DNA of 64,000 nucleotides, from contig NZ_LR134173.1 of the NCBI RefSeq assembly GCF_900635815.1, positions 3,008,001-3,072,000 on the forward strand, given 5' to 3'. Below are positions 17,168 to 25,622 of the stretch, in pieces. A program made the translations under genes and the position numbers. Each line of letters starts with the position of its first letter. Within the stretch, counting starts at the first letter, position 1. The notes under the pieces were generated by a model. The model was not told where the DNA came from. It was given only the letters and a program-made list of their open reading frames with translations, and ran no database searches. Source of the DNA: Legionella cherrii. GTDB taxonomy: Bacteria > Pseudomonadota > Gammaproteobacteria > Legionellales > Legionellaceae.

Positions 17168-18250
17168 CTAATACGGCACACGAAACCCAAAGATAATCTT
17201 TGAGTCATATTCACTGAGAATAAAGTTTTTCTCCAACATGATTTGAAACAATGATTTTGGAACTTCAGTTAATTTATTTGGCCAGCTAAAAAGCATGATT
17301 GTTAAAATATTGCGATGCTCCCCTTTAATAAAGTCAAATGAGTTTTCCTTATTAGGAAGGATGTGATAATTCTTATTGTAAATGGCTTTTAAATGAGATT
17401 TGATTTTATTAATTGTTTTTAAATCCTTACTCTTGATAAGCATAAGACAAATCCCCACCTCAACAATCACATCGTATTCTGTGCGCGATATAATTTCATC
17501 GATATGAGTTTTAAAATATTGAGTTATCCAATTAAATCGATTTGGATCAAGTTGCTTCTGATAATAACGACTTTCACTTAAAATAAAATGGGTCATACCA
17601 TAAATTTTTGCGGAATAATCCAAATCAGTTAATTGGGCATCCTGACTGTCAGGGAATATGTTCTTAAATTTTTGAGTATACGGTTTTCTTAAATCAATAA
17701 TTCCTAAATCGTATAGATAATAAACATAATTTATAAGCTGCGCCCCATATATTTTAATGTTTTCCTCATCAAGAATATATTTTTCAAAATCACTACTTTT
17801 GGTTTTTAAAAAATTAATAATTTTGCGCGTGTCAGGAAATAATGGAGTTTCCTCCATATGATAAAAATATATTTTATTGGTTAAAATGAGTAAACTGAGG
17901 TAGTAAGCAATTCTAGGGTACTTCAAACTTTCTTTGATTCTTTTTTTAGTTTTTTCAGTATCTCCATCAGTAATTGATAATAACCTTTTGTTTTCAATCT
18001 CAATCACTACGTCATTTTGTAAATTTTTATAAAGATATCTATATCTACCCCCAAGCAAATACAGATAGTTAATAATAGGATTTATATATTCTTCATTGCC
18101 CGTTAAAGTATACATTCTCATAGCAAAGTGCTCTTGATGAGTAACGGGTAAAGTATAAAATTTAGACTGATATTCTTTTAAAATCTGCTCGCCAATATTG
18201 GCATGACCTATGGAATTGAATAAGATTAAAATTACAATTAAATAACGCAC
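17168..18250 (-). CDS. exported hypothetical protein (360 aa), DUF3541-like
   Basis: GTG at 18250 follows AGGA at a good distance. The first 17 residues (MRYLIVILILFNSIGHA) form a signal peptide, so the protein should be periplasmic or secreted. The mature chain is all-helical and Tyr-rich, with features of a repeat solenoid (for example YYLSLLILTNKIYF, YVYYLYDLGIIDL, VEVGICLMLIKS). Its overall look reminds me of the DUF3541 family of Legionella and Vibrio, but this cannot be confirmed by eye. It is convergent with the gene at 15965 and shares a roughly 140-base upstream spacer with the divergent gene at 18392. Function unknown. Confidence 0.65.
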   Translation of the reverse strand: MRYLIVILILFNSIGHANIGEQILKEYQSKFYTLPVTHQEHFAMRMYTLTGNEEYINPIINYLYLLGGRYRYLYKNLQNDVVIEIENKRLLSITDGDTEKTKKRIKESLKYPRIAYYLSLLILTNKIYFYHMEETPLFPDTRKIINFLKTKSSDFEKYILDEENIKIYGAQLINYVYYLYDLGIIDLRKPYTQKFKNIFPDSQDAQLTDLDYSAKIYGMTHFILSESRYYQKQLDPNRFNWITQYFKTHIDEIISRTEYDVIVEVGICLMLIKSKDLKTINKIKSHLKAIYNKNYHILPNKENSFDFIKGEHRNILTIMLFSWPNKLTEVPKSLFQIMLEKNFILSEYDSKIIFGFRVPY

Positions 18251-18391
18251 TTCGTCCTAAATATATGTTCAGTAAAATGAAGGGGTGGCATTTTAGCAAT
18301 GTAATGCCTCTTATTCAAACAGTAATACTGGAAAATGCATAAAATAATCACTTAATGTATAATTTGTATCTTTATATACTTTGGAACCTCC

Positions 18392-18997
18392 ATGGCTTAT
18401 TCAAAACGCTTTTTTATTAATCCATCCAATAAGAAAATGACACTCATTCACGAATCATTATATAACGAGTTTGAAAAAGACATCGCTCATATTGAATCCT
18501 CTTATGATGAACTACTCAATAACACGACTGATATTGAGCTATCAAAAAAAATGAATGAAATAAAAATTAAAATCAAGCACATTCTTTCTAACTTTACTTA
18601 TTTATTCTTTAAGAATCAGGATGATTTATTTAAGGCGATAAGTCAGTTAAAAATGGATATCTTGCAATTGAAAACCCAATTTATGATGCAATATATTTTG
18701 GTCAATTATGATCACTTTAGCATTGATGACTATAGTCTCGTAACTCGCAGCTTACATAATTGTTTGGAAGAATTCGGTGATAAGCTACTCCAAAATATCG
18801 ATGGTGCTGATGCCGCATTAAGACAAAAATATTTTGATGAGGAGTATTCTCTATTGCAAGAAAGATATGAAGAACTTCTCGATATCTTTTCTATTGGCGA
18901 CACTTGGAACAATTGGAGTTATGAAAATACTTCAACTTCAGAATACTCTGCTGATGAAGAATATTCTGAAGATTCTTCGAGACCATTAACTTTTTGA
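18392..18997 (+). CDS. small helical protein with a Glu/Ser-rich tail (effector candidate)
   Basis: The 201-residue product is helical, with coiled-coil-like segments (KKMNEIKIKIKHILSNF, LLQERYEELLDIF), no signal peptide and no membrane helix. Its last 30 residues are acidic and Ser/Tyr-rich (STSEYSADEEYSEDSSRP), ending LTF, a hydrophobic end after a Glu block as in Dot/Icm substrates. No domain is recognised. The ATG at 18392 lacks a strong ribosome-binding site (CCTCC precedes it, which is the wrong sense). It lies just upstream of the hipBA operators but does not look like part of that operon. Confidence 0.6.
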   Translation: MAYSKRFFINPSNKKMTLIHESLYNEFEKDIAHIESSYDELLNNTTDIELSKKMNEIKIKIKHILSNFTYLFFKNQDDLFKAISQLKMDILQLKTQFMMQYILVNYDHFSIDDYSLVTRSLHNCLEEFGDKLLQNIDGADAALRQKYFDEEYSLLQERYEELLDIFSIGDTWNNWSYENTSTSEYSADEEYSEDSSRPLTF

Positions 18998-19059
18998 CAA
19001 AATTTTATGCACTCACCACGTAGTCCAGAGAATAGCTGAAACTTCCAAATGTTGGACTT

Positions 19060-19077
19060 TATCCCCTTTGGGGTATA
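19060..19077. promoter_or_regulatory. hipB operator O1
   Basis: TATCCCCTTTGGGGTATA is an 18-bp near-palindrome with TATCC/GGTATA arms like the known HipB operators. It is centred at 19068.5, the farthest of four from hipB. Confidence 0.7.
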
Positions 19078-19087
19078 GAGTTACATT

Positions 19088-19105
19088 TATACCCTAAAGA
19101 GGATA
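19088..19105. promoter_or_regulatory. hipB operator O2
   Basis: TATACCCTAAAGAGGATA, the same motif in the opposite sense, is centred at 19096.5, exactly 28 bp from O1. Confidence 0.7.
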
Positions 19106-19115
19106 AAATTGCATT

Positions 19116-19133
19116 TATCCCTATTAGGGTATA
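19116..19133. promoter_or_regulatory. hipB operator O3
   Basis: TATCCCTATTAGGGTATA is the most symmetric copy. It is centred at 19124.5, again 28 bp from O2. Confidence 0.75.
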
Positions 19134-19143
19134 CAATTAATTA

Positions 19144-19161
19144 TATCCCTTATAAGGTATC
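19144..19161. promoter_or_regulatory. hipB operator O4
   Basis: TATCCCTTATAAGGTATC is centred at 19152.5, 28 bp from O3 and about 15 bases before the hipB start, so repressor binding here would cover the promoter or ribosome-binding region. Confidence 0.7.
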
Positions 19162-19175
19162 AAACTGGAGCATTC

Positions 19176-19424
19176 ATGCTGATCCACTCACCACAGGAAT
19201 TGGCACTGTTGATAAAAAATCAACGAAAAAAACTAAAACTAAGCCAAGCTGAAGTTGCTGATTTAGTAGGCTTAAAGCAAAAAACCATTTCTGCCATTGA
19301 AAATAATCCCGAAAATATGAGATTAAGTACTTTATTTCGAATATTATCTGCTCTTAGTCTAGATTTCAAAGCATCAACAAAAAGCGAACAAACAACAACC
19401 AATCCATGGAATGATGAATGGTAA
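19176..19424 (+). CDS. hipB: HipB antitoxin, HTH transcriptional autorepressor
   Basis: The 82-residue protein has an Xre/Cro-type helix-turn-helix (residues about 10-60: ALLIKNQRKKLKLSQAEVAD, then GLKQKTISAIENN). It ends in an aromatic-acidic tail NPWNDEW. In E. coli the C-terminal Trp of HipB contacts HipA. It neutralises HipA and represses its own operon by binding TATCC-type palindromes; four such sites lie just upstream. Its stop overlaps the hipA start by 7 bases, the usual translational coupling. The start ATG at 19176 follows CTGGAG. Family call is firm. Confidence 0.92.
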   Translation: MLIHSPQELALLIKNQRKKLKLSQAEVADLVGLKQKTISAIENNPENMRLSTLFRILSALSLDFKASTKSEQTTTNPWNDEW

Positions 19425-20725
19425 AAAAGAATCAAACTCTTTATGTCTTAATGAATGGCATTTTAGTAGGGATGCTTGAGAAAACAGCTCAGGGAGGATT
19501 GAGATTTACCTACCACCACGATTGGTTAACTCAGGCAGGATCTCGGCCTATTTCGCTCTCTTTACCACTTATTAATCCCACTTATTCTGGCGATGTAGTA
19601 TATAATTTTTTTGATAACTTGCTTCCAGATAATCAGCAGATTCGTGCGCGCATTCAAGCACGCTTTCAAATAGCGACCAGCCAGCCCTTTGATCTGCTCG
19701 CGGGTATTGGTAGAGATTGCGTAGGAGCCATTCAGCTGGTAACGGCTCCATTAGTTGAATTTGAGAAAAAAATTAAATTTAAACCTGTAAGTGAGCAAAA
19801 AATTGCCTCAATTTTACGAAATTATCGAATAAACCCCTTAGGCATGAGCCAAGAGGACGAAGACTTCCGAATTTCTATTGCAGGAGCGCAAGAAAAAACA
19901 GCTTTTTTATATCATGAAAACCAATGGTGTGAACCACTTCAAGAAACGCCAACCACCCATATCTTTAAATTACCCATTGGTGTTATTGCTCACCAGCAAA
20001 TGGATTTAAGCGACAGTTGCGAAAACGAGTGGCTATGTTCCCTTCTTGCGAAAAGCTATGGACTACCAGTAGCCGATTGCAACATTCTTCATTTTGAAGA
20101 CGTAAAGGTTTTATCTGTAAAACGATTTGATCGCAGACTGTCTCGCGATAAAAGCTGGATTATGAGATTGCCTCAAGAGGATATGTGCCAAGCACTGGGC
20201 GTTTCATACAACATTAAGTATCAATCGGATGGAGGCCCAGGTATAAAAGAAATTATGAACTTATTACTTGGGTCAGCAAACTCAATTGCCGATCGGGATA
20301 TGTTTTATCGAGCCCAGGTTTTTTTCTGGTTACTTGCCGCAATTGATGGACATGCTAAAAATTTCAGCCTTTTTATTGAGGCTGAAGGAAAATACAGGCT
20401 CTCACCATTATATGACATTATCTCCGCATATCCCTTGATCAAGAAAAATCAACTGCAATCCCAGAAAATTAAAATGGCTATGGCTTTAAAGGGAAAAAAC
20501 AATCATTACCATTGGCATACCTTGCAACGTCGACATTTTTTAGACACGTCAAAAGACGCCAATTACTCTTCGGACCGCGCTGAAATGATTCTCAATGACA
20601 TGTTGGAAAAAACAGATTCAGTGATACAAGAAGTCTCAAAAAAATTACCTGCTGAATTTCCAAATCATATTTCTGAGCCTATATTTGAGGGTTTGCATAA
20701 AGCAAAGCAAAAATTAGAACAATGA
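19418..20725 (+). CDS. hipA: HipA serine/threonine kinase toxin
   Basis: The 435-residue length matches full-size HipA. An N-terminal subdomain (about 1-110) includes FFDNLLPDNQQIRARI. The regulatory loop RISIAGAQEKTAF carries Ser153, equivalent to the autophosphorylated Ser150 of E. coli HipA. The catalytic loop is AAIDGHAKNFSLF (Asp310) and the metal-binding motif is LSPLYDIIS (Asp333). HipA phosphorylates glutamyl-tRNA synthetase in E. coli and causes growth arrest and persistence; the target here is not known. All key residues are present, so it should be active. It is coupled to hipB by overlap. Confidence 0.92.
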   Translation: MVKKNQTLYVLMNGILVGMLEKTAQGGLRFTYHHDWLTQAGSRPISLSLPLINPTYSGDVVYNFFDNLLPDNQQIRARIQARFQIATSQPFDLLAGIGRDCVGAIQLVTAPLVEFEKKIKFKPVSEQKIASILRNYRINPLGMSQEDEDFRISIAGAQEKTAFLYHENQWCEPLQETPTTHIFKLPIGVIAHQQMDLSDSCENEWLCSLLAKSYGLPVADCNILHFEDVKVLSVKRFDRRLSRDKSWIMRLPQEDMCQALGVSYNIKYQSDGGPGIKEIMNLLLGSANSIADRDMFYRAQVFFWLLAAIDGHAKNFSLFIEAEGKYRLSPLYDIISAYPLIKKNQLQSQKIKMAMALKGKNNHYHWHTLQRRHFLDTSKDANYSSDRAEMILNDMLEKTDSVIQEVSKKLPAEFPNHISEPIFEGLHKAKQKLEQ

Positions 20726-20727
20726 GC

Positions 20728-20810
20728 TGAATGCAGGTTGGCCCTCGGCCAACAAAAGTTCCATAATGTATTTGCAGAACGAATGTCAGGCCATGGCCTA
20801 ACCTGCATCA
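20728..20810. repeat. 83-bp element with terminal inverted repeats (MITE/REP-like)
   Basis: The ends are near-identical inverted repeats: TGAATGCAGGTTGGCC on the left and TGATGCAGGTTAGGCC as the complement of the right end. Inside are a hairpin GTTGGCC-CTC-GGCCAAC (20737-20753) and the palindrome AGGCCATGGCCT (20788-20799). It begins right after the hipA stop and may also terminate that transcript. It encodes no protein. Confidence 0.6.
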
Positions 20811-20955
20811 AAATTAATGGTTTTAAATTTGAAAACTTTTCATCATATCACCAAATAATCTTCTTAATAAAGAATAAATTATAAAAAAATTAGACTTTTT
20901 TGAAATTTGTCTACTATAGTTATTTTTAAACAACAATAATAACTTAGGGGATATC

Positions 20956-21816
20956 ATGTTACTTCGATGGACCGGTGTAACGCTTTTGTTTTGCATACTT
21001 AATTCTCCATGTTTTGCGGAAGAAAAAGAAATTGCAATTACAATTGATGATTTACCCTTTGTTGGATCAGGCACAAGCACACCAGCAAGTCTGAAAAGAA
21101 CCCAAAGTCGATTTATGGCAATCGTCAAAGCACTTGTTGATAATCAAGTTCCAGCCACAGGTTTTGCAATTGGCGGAGCAGTAGCCAAAAATGAATGGGA
21201 TTTGCTGGAAACATTTCGCAATCAAGGATTTGCTTTAGGAAATCACACTTATACTCATAAAAGCTTAAATAATATGAGTGCTGATAAATACATAGCCGAT
21301 ATTGATCGTGCTGATACCGTCTTAGCACCTGTACTCACAGAACCTAAGTATTTTCGTTATCCTTATTTGGCTGAGGGTACTGGTCAAAAAAAACAAAAAG
21401 TGAACGACTATTTGGTCGCACATCAATATACCATTGCTCCAGTAACGATAGACAGTAAAGACTATGAGTTTAATGCACGCTTTTACAGAATACCTTATAG
21501 AAAAAGAGCCGAAAATCTTCCAGCATTCAAAAAACGTTATTTGGCATACATCTGGCAACAAACTTTAAGAGCAGAGAAAAATGCTAAAGGAAAAAATGTC
21601 AAACAAATTTTATTAATCCATGCCAATCTTCTCAACAGCTTATGTTTAGAAGACATCATTGCACTCTATAAAAAGCATGGATACAAATTCATTAGTTTAG
21701 CTGATGCCTTAAAGGACAATACCGCTCAATCTTTGAATAACAATAAAGAAGCATTAAATAGCGTTATCCCACCATTTAAAGAAGCAGGGAAAAAGACTGC
21801 TGGTCATCAAAGCTAG
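20956..21816 (+). CDS. exported polysaccharide deacetylase (CE4/NodB family)
   Basis: A signal peptide (MLLRWTGVTLLFCILNSPCF, cleavage after CFA) precedes a NodB-homology domain. It contains the Asp-Asp metal/base motif (IAITIDDLPF), the metal-binding NHTYTH, and YFRYPYLAEG. These features are standard for enzymes that remove N-acetyl groups from chitin-like or peptidoglycan polysaccharides. The last 35 residues are polar and dispensable-looking. A strong ribosome-binding site (AGGGGAT) precedes the ATG. It is convergent with mltA and separated from it by a hairpin-forming repeat. The substrate is unknown; peptidoglycan or a surface polysaccharide is likely. Confidence 0.88.
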   Translation: MLLRWTGVTLLFCILNSPCFAEEKEIAITIDDLPFVGSGTSTPASLKRTQSRFMAIVKALVDNQVPATGFAIGGAVAKNEWDLLETFRNQGFALGNHTYTHKSLNNMSADKYIADIDRADTVLAPVLTEPKYFRYPYLAEGTGQKKQKVNDYLVAHQYTIAPVTIDSKDYEFNARFYRIPYRKRAENLPAFKKRYLAYIWQQTLRAEKNAKGKNVKQILLIHANLLNSLCLEDIIALYKKHGYKFISLADALKDNTAQSLNNNKEALNSVIPPFKEAGKKTAGHQS

Positions 21817-21928
21817 GATTCCCTTCATCCGCCCTGCCAGTGTCATCGAGGGATCTCCAGGCCATAGCACCGCTTTAAGATAGGAAAATCACTCGCTATG
21901 GCTCAGGATGACGGACAAGGACAAAATC

Positions 21929-21953
21929 CCCTCTCCCGTTTCACGGGAGAGGG
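21929..21953. repeat. perfect hairpin between convergent genes
   Basis: CCCTCTCCCGT and ACGGGAGAGGG form an 11-bp stem with a 3-nt loop TTC, followed by ATGAGGG. This CCCTCTCCC...GGGAGAGGG form is a widespread intergenic repeat type. It may terminate both convergent transcripts, although it has no T-run. A diverged relative (CCCTCTCTTACC...GGAAAGAGG) lies near 39640-39675. Confidence 0.6.
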
Positions 21954-21965
21954 ATGAGGGCAAAA

Positions 21966-23180
21966 TTACCCAGAAATTAATTTATTCTTCTCTAAGCGAG
22001 ATACTGCATTTTTAGGTAAAAGAATCCAATAATGACCATGATTCTTCATATGGCCAGCAATCAGCGTCGCTTTTTCACCGCCGCCCCAAAAGACATCCCC
22101 ACGGACTTTGCCACGTATCGCTCCGCCTGTATCTTGAGCAATCATTAAGCGTTGCAATGGCTTATTTTCATCAGGATTGGTACTGTCTGGACGCGTAGTC
22201 GTTAACCAAAGAGGAGCGCCCATGGGTATCCATTGCTTATCAATAGCAAGAGAATAACCTGGAGTTAAAGCAACACCTTGTGAGCCCAAAGCGACACCCT
22301 CAGTCATTTTACGGAAGAAAACAAACGACTTATTTTTATTAATCACTTTATCCATCTGTTTGGGATGAGCTTCCAAATAACGTTTTATTGCTTGCATGGA
22401 TGCATTGTCTTTAGTCATAACTCCTTTTTTGATCAAAACTCCAGCAATAGCAGTGTAAGGAGCTCCATTCTGTGCGTCATAACCCACATAAAGATTCTGA
22501 CCATTCTCAAGCTCAATGACTCCCGAACCTTGAATTTCCAAAAACAAACGATCGATGGGGCTATTAATCCATACTAAAACACGTGCTTTGCCTTTAAGTG
22601 CCCCACGATTAATTTGTGCACGAGTATAATAAGGAACCAGTTTTTTACCTTCTAAACGACCTACAATACTGCGATTTTTTAAGTCATTAAAGAAAAGTCC
22701 TAAATCAGACGTCACCAAATCATCTGGCGTTTCATAAAGAGGAACGTGATATTTTTTGGATTTAGTATAACTGCCTTTAATTGCAGGCACATAATAACCA
22801 GTAAATAAACCAGGTTTTTCGCCCGTATCGGTAAACTCCACTGGAGTAAACCACGTTTCAAAAAACTGTCTTACTTCTTTTTCAGCAGTAGGAGAAATTT
22901 TTAAAGCAGCGTTACAGGCTGGCTGCCAATCCTTTACCTGCAAGTTAATATGCTCCGTACCCACAATCTGCTCAGGATTTTGCTTAATAAAAGCCCGGCA
23001 CGAAGTCTGAAAAGTCTGTAACGATTTTTTTAAATCTGCAGATTTCCAACCGGGTAATCGATCAAAATTAGCCTGTCTAAACAGAGTGGATGGTTTTTTC
23101 ATCGACCAAAACCACCACGCTGAAAAACTCAAGGCAATTAAGGCTAAAAAAGTTGTAATAGAGAGAATTTTCGTTTTCAT
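21966..23180 (-). CDS. mltA: MltA, membrane-bound lytic murein transglycosylase A
   Basis: The 404-residue protein (start at ATG 23180, since the longer reading adds an unlikely Cys-rich leader) begins with a hydrophobic anchor (LSITTFLALIALSFSAWWFW). It has the MltA and 3D domains: GLFTGYYVPAIKGS, YETPDDLV, and the catalytic-region IAQDTGGAIRGKVRGDVFW with GGGEKATLIAGHM. It cleaves the glycan strand of peptidoglycan with formation of 1,6-anhydro ends. No lipobox Cys is seen at the signal end, so it seems anchored by a transmembrane helix rather than as a lipoprotein, unlike the E. coli enzyme. Confidence 0.92.
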   Translation of the reverse strand: MKTKILSITTFLALIALSFSAWWFWSMKKPSTLFRQANFDRLPGWKSADLKKSLQTFQTSCRAFIKQNPEQIVGTEHINLQVKDWQPACNAALKISPTAEKEVRQFFETWFTPVEFTDTGEKPGLFTGYYVPAIKGSYTKSKKYHVPLYETPDDLVTSDLGLFFNDLKNRSIVGRLEGKKLVPYYTRAQINRGALKGKARVLVWINSPIDRLFLEIQGSGVIELENGQNLYVGYDAQNGAPYTAIAGVLIKKGVMTKDNASMQAIKRYLEAHPKQMDKVINKNKSFVFFRKMTEGVALGSQGVALTPGYSLAIDKQWIPMGAPLWLTTTRPDSTNPDENKPLQRLMIAQDTGGAIRGKVRGDVFWGGGEKATLIAGHMKNHGHYWILLPKNAVSRLEKNKLISG

Positions 23181-23498
23181 AGGCGGACAATTTTTACACG
23201 TTATGGAATATTTTGCAACGATTAATGACAAGATTTATACATCTGGCTCTTATAAAAAACACTTGGTAAGCAAAAAATATTTTTTATAACCGAATGATTC
23301 TAATCAATTTTCCTGAAACCCACAAACAAAAAAAGTGAATAAATTCTCAACTTAAAAAATATTAGGATCTGTGCACCATGAAACTACAGTCCCCAATTGT
23401 CCCGGGTATTGATCGGGATATCCGATTCCTAGTACTGTACCTCAACCAGGGTTCTCCCTGTTGTAGCACCCTATCAGCTCCGAAGATGACTTAAGTTC

Positions 23499-25619
23499 CT
23501 AATGAATTCTTAAAACCAATTGGTTTAACGCATTGATATAAGCTAAAAATCCTCTTAAATCACTATCAGAAACTTTGGAAAATGTCTTTTTCTTATCAAT
23601 TTCAGAGAGTAAATCGTTTAACTGTGCACTTAATTTCAATCCAGATGCAGTATCATGTTGGGTAAAAGCAGTCCATACCTCTTTTTCATAAAAAAATAAG
23701 TCGCATCCTAATAATTGCGCTGCTTCCTCAACTTTTTCTCGATTAACCGCTCCTAAAATATGACTCATAGTTGCCTGTATCATCACCAAAGAATCAAAAC
23801 GCTTCCTCAACTCCACCAACATACCTTGCTTTTTTGCGCTTAAGGGTTCATCAGCAAGTGATTCAATCAATCCTCGGGAGGTCCAAAACAAATTGGCTAA
23901 ATCATGCAGTTTTTTTTGATTCCCTGGAGCTAAGAGTATTTGCTTTAAATTTTGCCCCATATAAAGGTACAGTTTGTTAAGATAACGATTCAACATAGTC
24001 CATACGTCAGAACGCCATAAAAGATTCGCCACAATAAAACTGGCTACAATTCCAATGACAATCCCGCCTAGACGTTGCAATGGGGGTCCTAAATAAACAG
24101 GAGGCCCTCCTTCCTGAGCAAGAGAAATGATTAAAGCAATATTTGCCTGTAACCCAATATAAGAATATTTAGGCAACTTGAACATAAAATAGGAAAAACC
24201 CCAAACTGAAAGAAAAAATATTAAAATAAAATCATAAAGATTCATCTTGATGAGAAATAAGGAAAATAAAGCAATGCCCCCGCCCAAAATACAGCCGAGT
24301 AAACGATGAATACTGACATTTTTCATTTCAAAAAGATTTTTACGAATCGAGATCACCAGACTACTGATAATTCCATTTAAACCACCAGGCCAATTAGTTA
24401 CCATCCAAAAACCTAAAGCAAGAATAACTGAAAATCCAGCCTTAATGCTGCGCTTAATGACATCCCTATCCGTACGGATTCGCTCTTGGGTTTTTAAGAC
24501 TTGAAATTTTGCAGTCATGCCTAGAGGAATGTGGCTTAATAACGAGTGCATCAAAAGAAGACTTTGATTCACCTGATGCAGGAAATGGATAAACGCATAG
24601 ATAAAATTACTCTTAAAAGCAGGCTCTTGTGCTCCCAGGTCTGTGTTCGTTTTGGGATTCAAATAAAAAAGACTTCCCTCGTCACTTTTTTGAATCTGTT
24701 TCACATGCATTTCTAATTCCGCAATTGCCGCCTCTGTTTTTAGCTCCAGAAGCATCTCTTGATTCGAAAAAGCCAGTTGCAACTGCGCCAGATCGGATTG
24801 AATTGCATTCAGAACAGGCTCTATCGATAATGATTGCACAATTGTTAAATCACTATGCTGGGGTGAAATTAAAATCAAATATTGTAACTGCCGTGACACA
24901 TCATAAAAAAGATCCAATAAAGCACGAACCTGGTCAGTTTTTGCTTTAGTAACCCCTAATTCGTGGTTCATTGCGCCAATGAGCTCTACTGCTTTACGTA
25001 GTTTCTTTTTTAACTTTAAATTGTTTTGCGCCAACAAATCAAAATCCGGATTACCCTCACGCAACATATTGAGTAATTGAATGATACCCGTCGAAAAATC
25101 GGTAAAAATATCATGAAGTTGTATGGTGATGTTGTCTTTTAAATGATTTGGAAAAATAAAATAAGCACTGATTGCCGATACTAACACACCAATTCCAATC
25201 TCAACCGGCCTCCAAATCGCGACGAAAAAAGCGTTTTGTGGATTTATAGTGACTTGTGAAATAATAAGGAAAGCACAAAGTGCACCTAATAAATAAGCAT
25301 AACCATTGATACTAAAACTGTAATAATAGCTACCGATACACACGATTGAAAAGCAGGAAAGAAAATAGAGTAAAAAACTGTTGGCAACAAGTCCTGCAAC
25401 ATAAAAGCCCAAAAATGCCCCGGCAATAGTGCCAATAATACGCAACATGGCTTTATCAATGATGTTACCGGTATACAAATTGGAAACCACAACAACGCTC
25501 ATTCCTGACCAAAAAGGTGTTTCCAAATGAAATTTGAATGAAAGCAACACAGCAGCTAACGCAGCAAGTGCTGTTCTTATGGCGGCTCTGTTTTCAACCG
25601 TTTGAGGCCAGAAAAACAC
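23499..25619 (-). CDS. FUSC-family inner-membrane exporter (AaeB/YccS-like)
   Basis: The 706-residue protein has two membrane halves of about five to six helices each (roughly residues 10-165 and 385-545) separated by soluble helical regions, the layout of the fusaric-acid/aromatic-acid exporter family. It contains ETPFWSGMSVVVVSNLYTG, typical of this family's first half. It starts with GTG three bases after the HlyD-type gene's stop, so the two are one operon and presumably form a pump with an outer-membrane channel encoded elsewhere. Exported compounds are likely aromatic or weak acids; this is inferred from the family. Confidence 0.85.
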   Translation of the reverse strand: MFFWPQTVENRAAIRTALAALAAVLLSFKFHLETPFWSGMSVVVVSNLYTGNIIDKAMLRIIGTIAGAFLGFYVAGLVANSFLLYFLSCFSIVCIGSYYYSFSINGYAYLLGALCAFLIISQVTINPQNAFFVAIWRPVEIGIGVLVSAISAYFIFPNHLKDNITIQLHDIFTDFSTGIIQLLNMLREGNPDFDLLAQNNLKLKKKLRKAVELIGAMNHELGVTKAKTDQVRALLDLFYDVSRQLQYLILISPQHSDLTIVQSLSIEPVLNAIQSDLAQLQLAFSNQEMLLELKTEAAIAELEMHVKQIQKSDEGSLFYLNPKTNTDLGAQEPAFKSNFIYAFIHFLHQVNQSLLLMHSLLSHIPLGMTAKFQVLKTQERIRTDRDVIKRSIKAGFSVILALGFWMVTNWPGGLNGIISSLVISIRKNLFEMKNVSIHRLLGCILGGGIALFSLFLIKMNLYDFILIFFLSVWGFSYFMFKLPKYSYIGLQANIALIISLAQEGGPPVYLGPPLQRLGGIVIGIVASFIVANLLWRSDVWTMLNRYLNKLYLYMGQNLKQILLAPGNQKKLHDLANLFWTSRGLIESLADEPLSAKKQGMLVELRKRFDSLVMIQATMSHILGAVNREKVEEAAQLLGCDLFFYEKEVWTAFTQHDTASGLKLSAQLNDLLSEIDKKKTFSKVSDSDLRGFLAYINALNQLVLRIH

Positions 25620-25622
25620 ATA

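Noticed and set aside
23396..23480. possible hairpins in the spacer before mltA
   Set aside because: Only short, broken complementarity is seen; no clear terminator or repeat can be defined.
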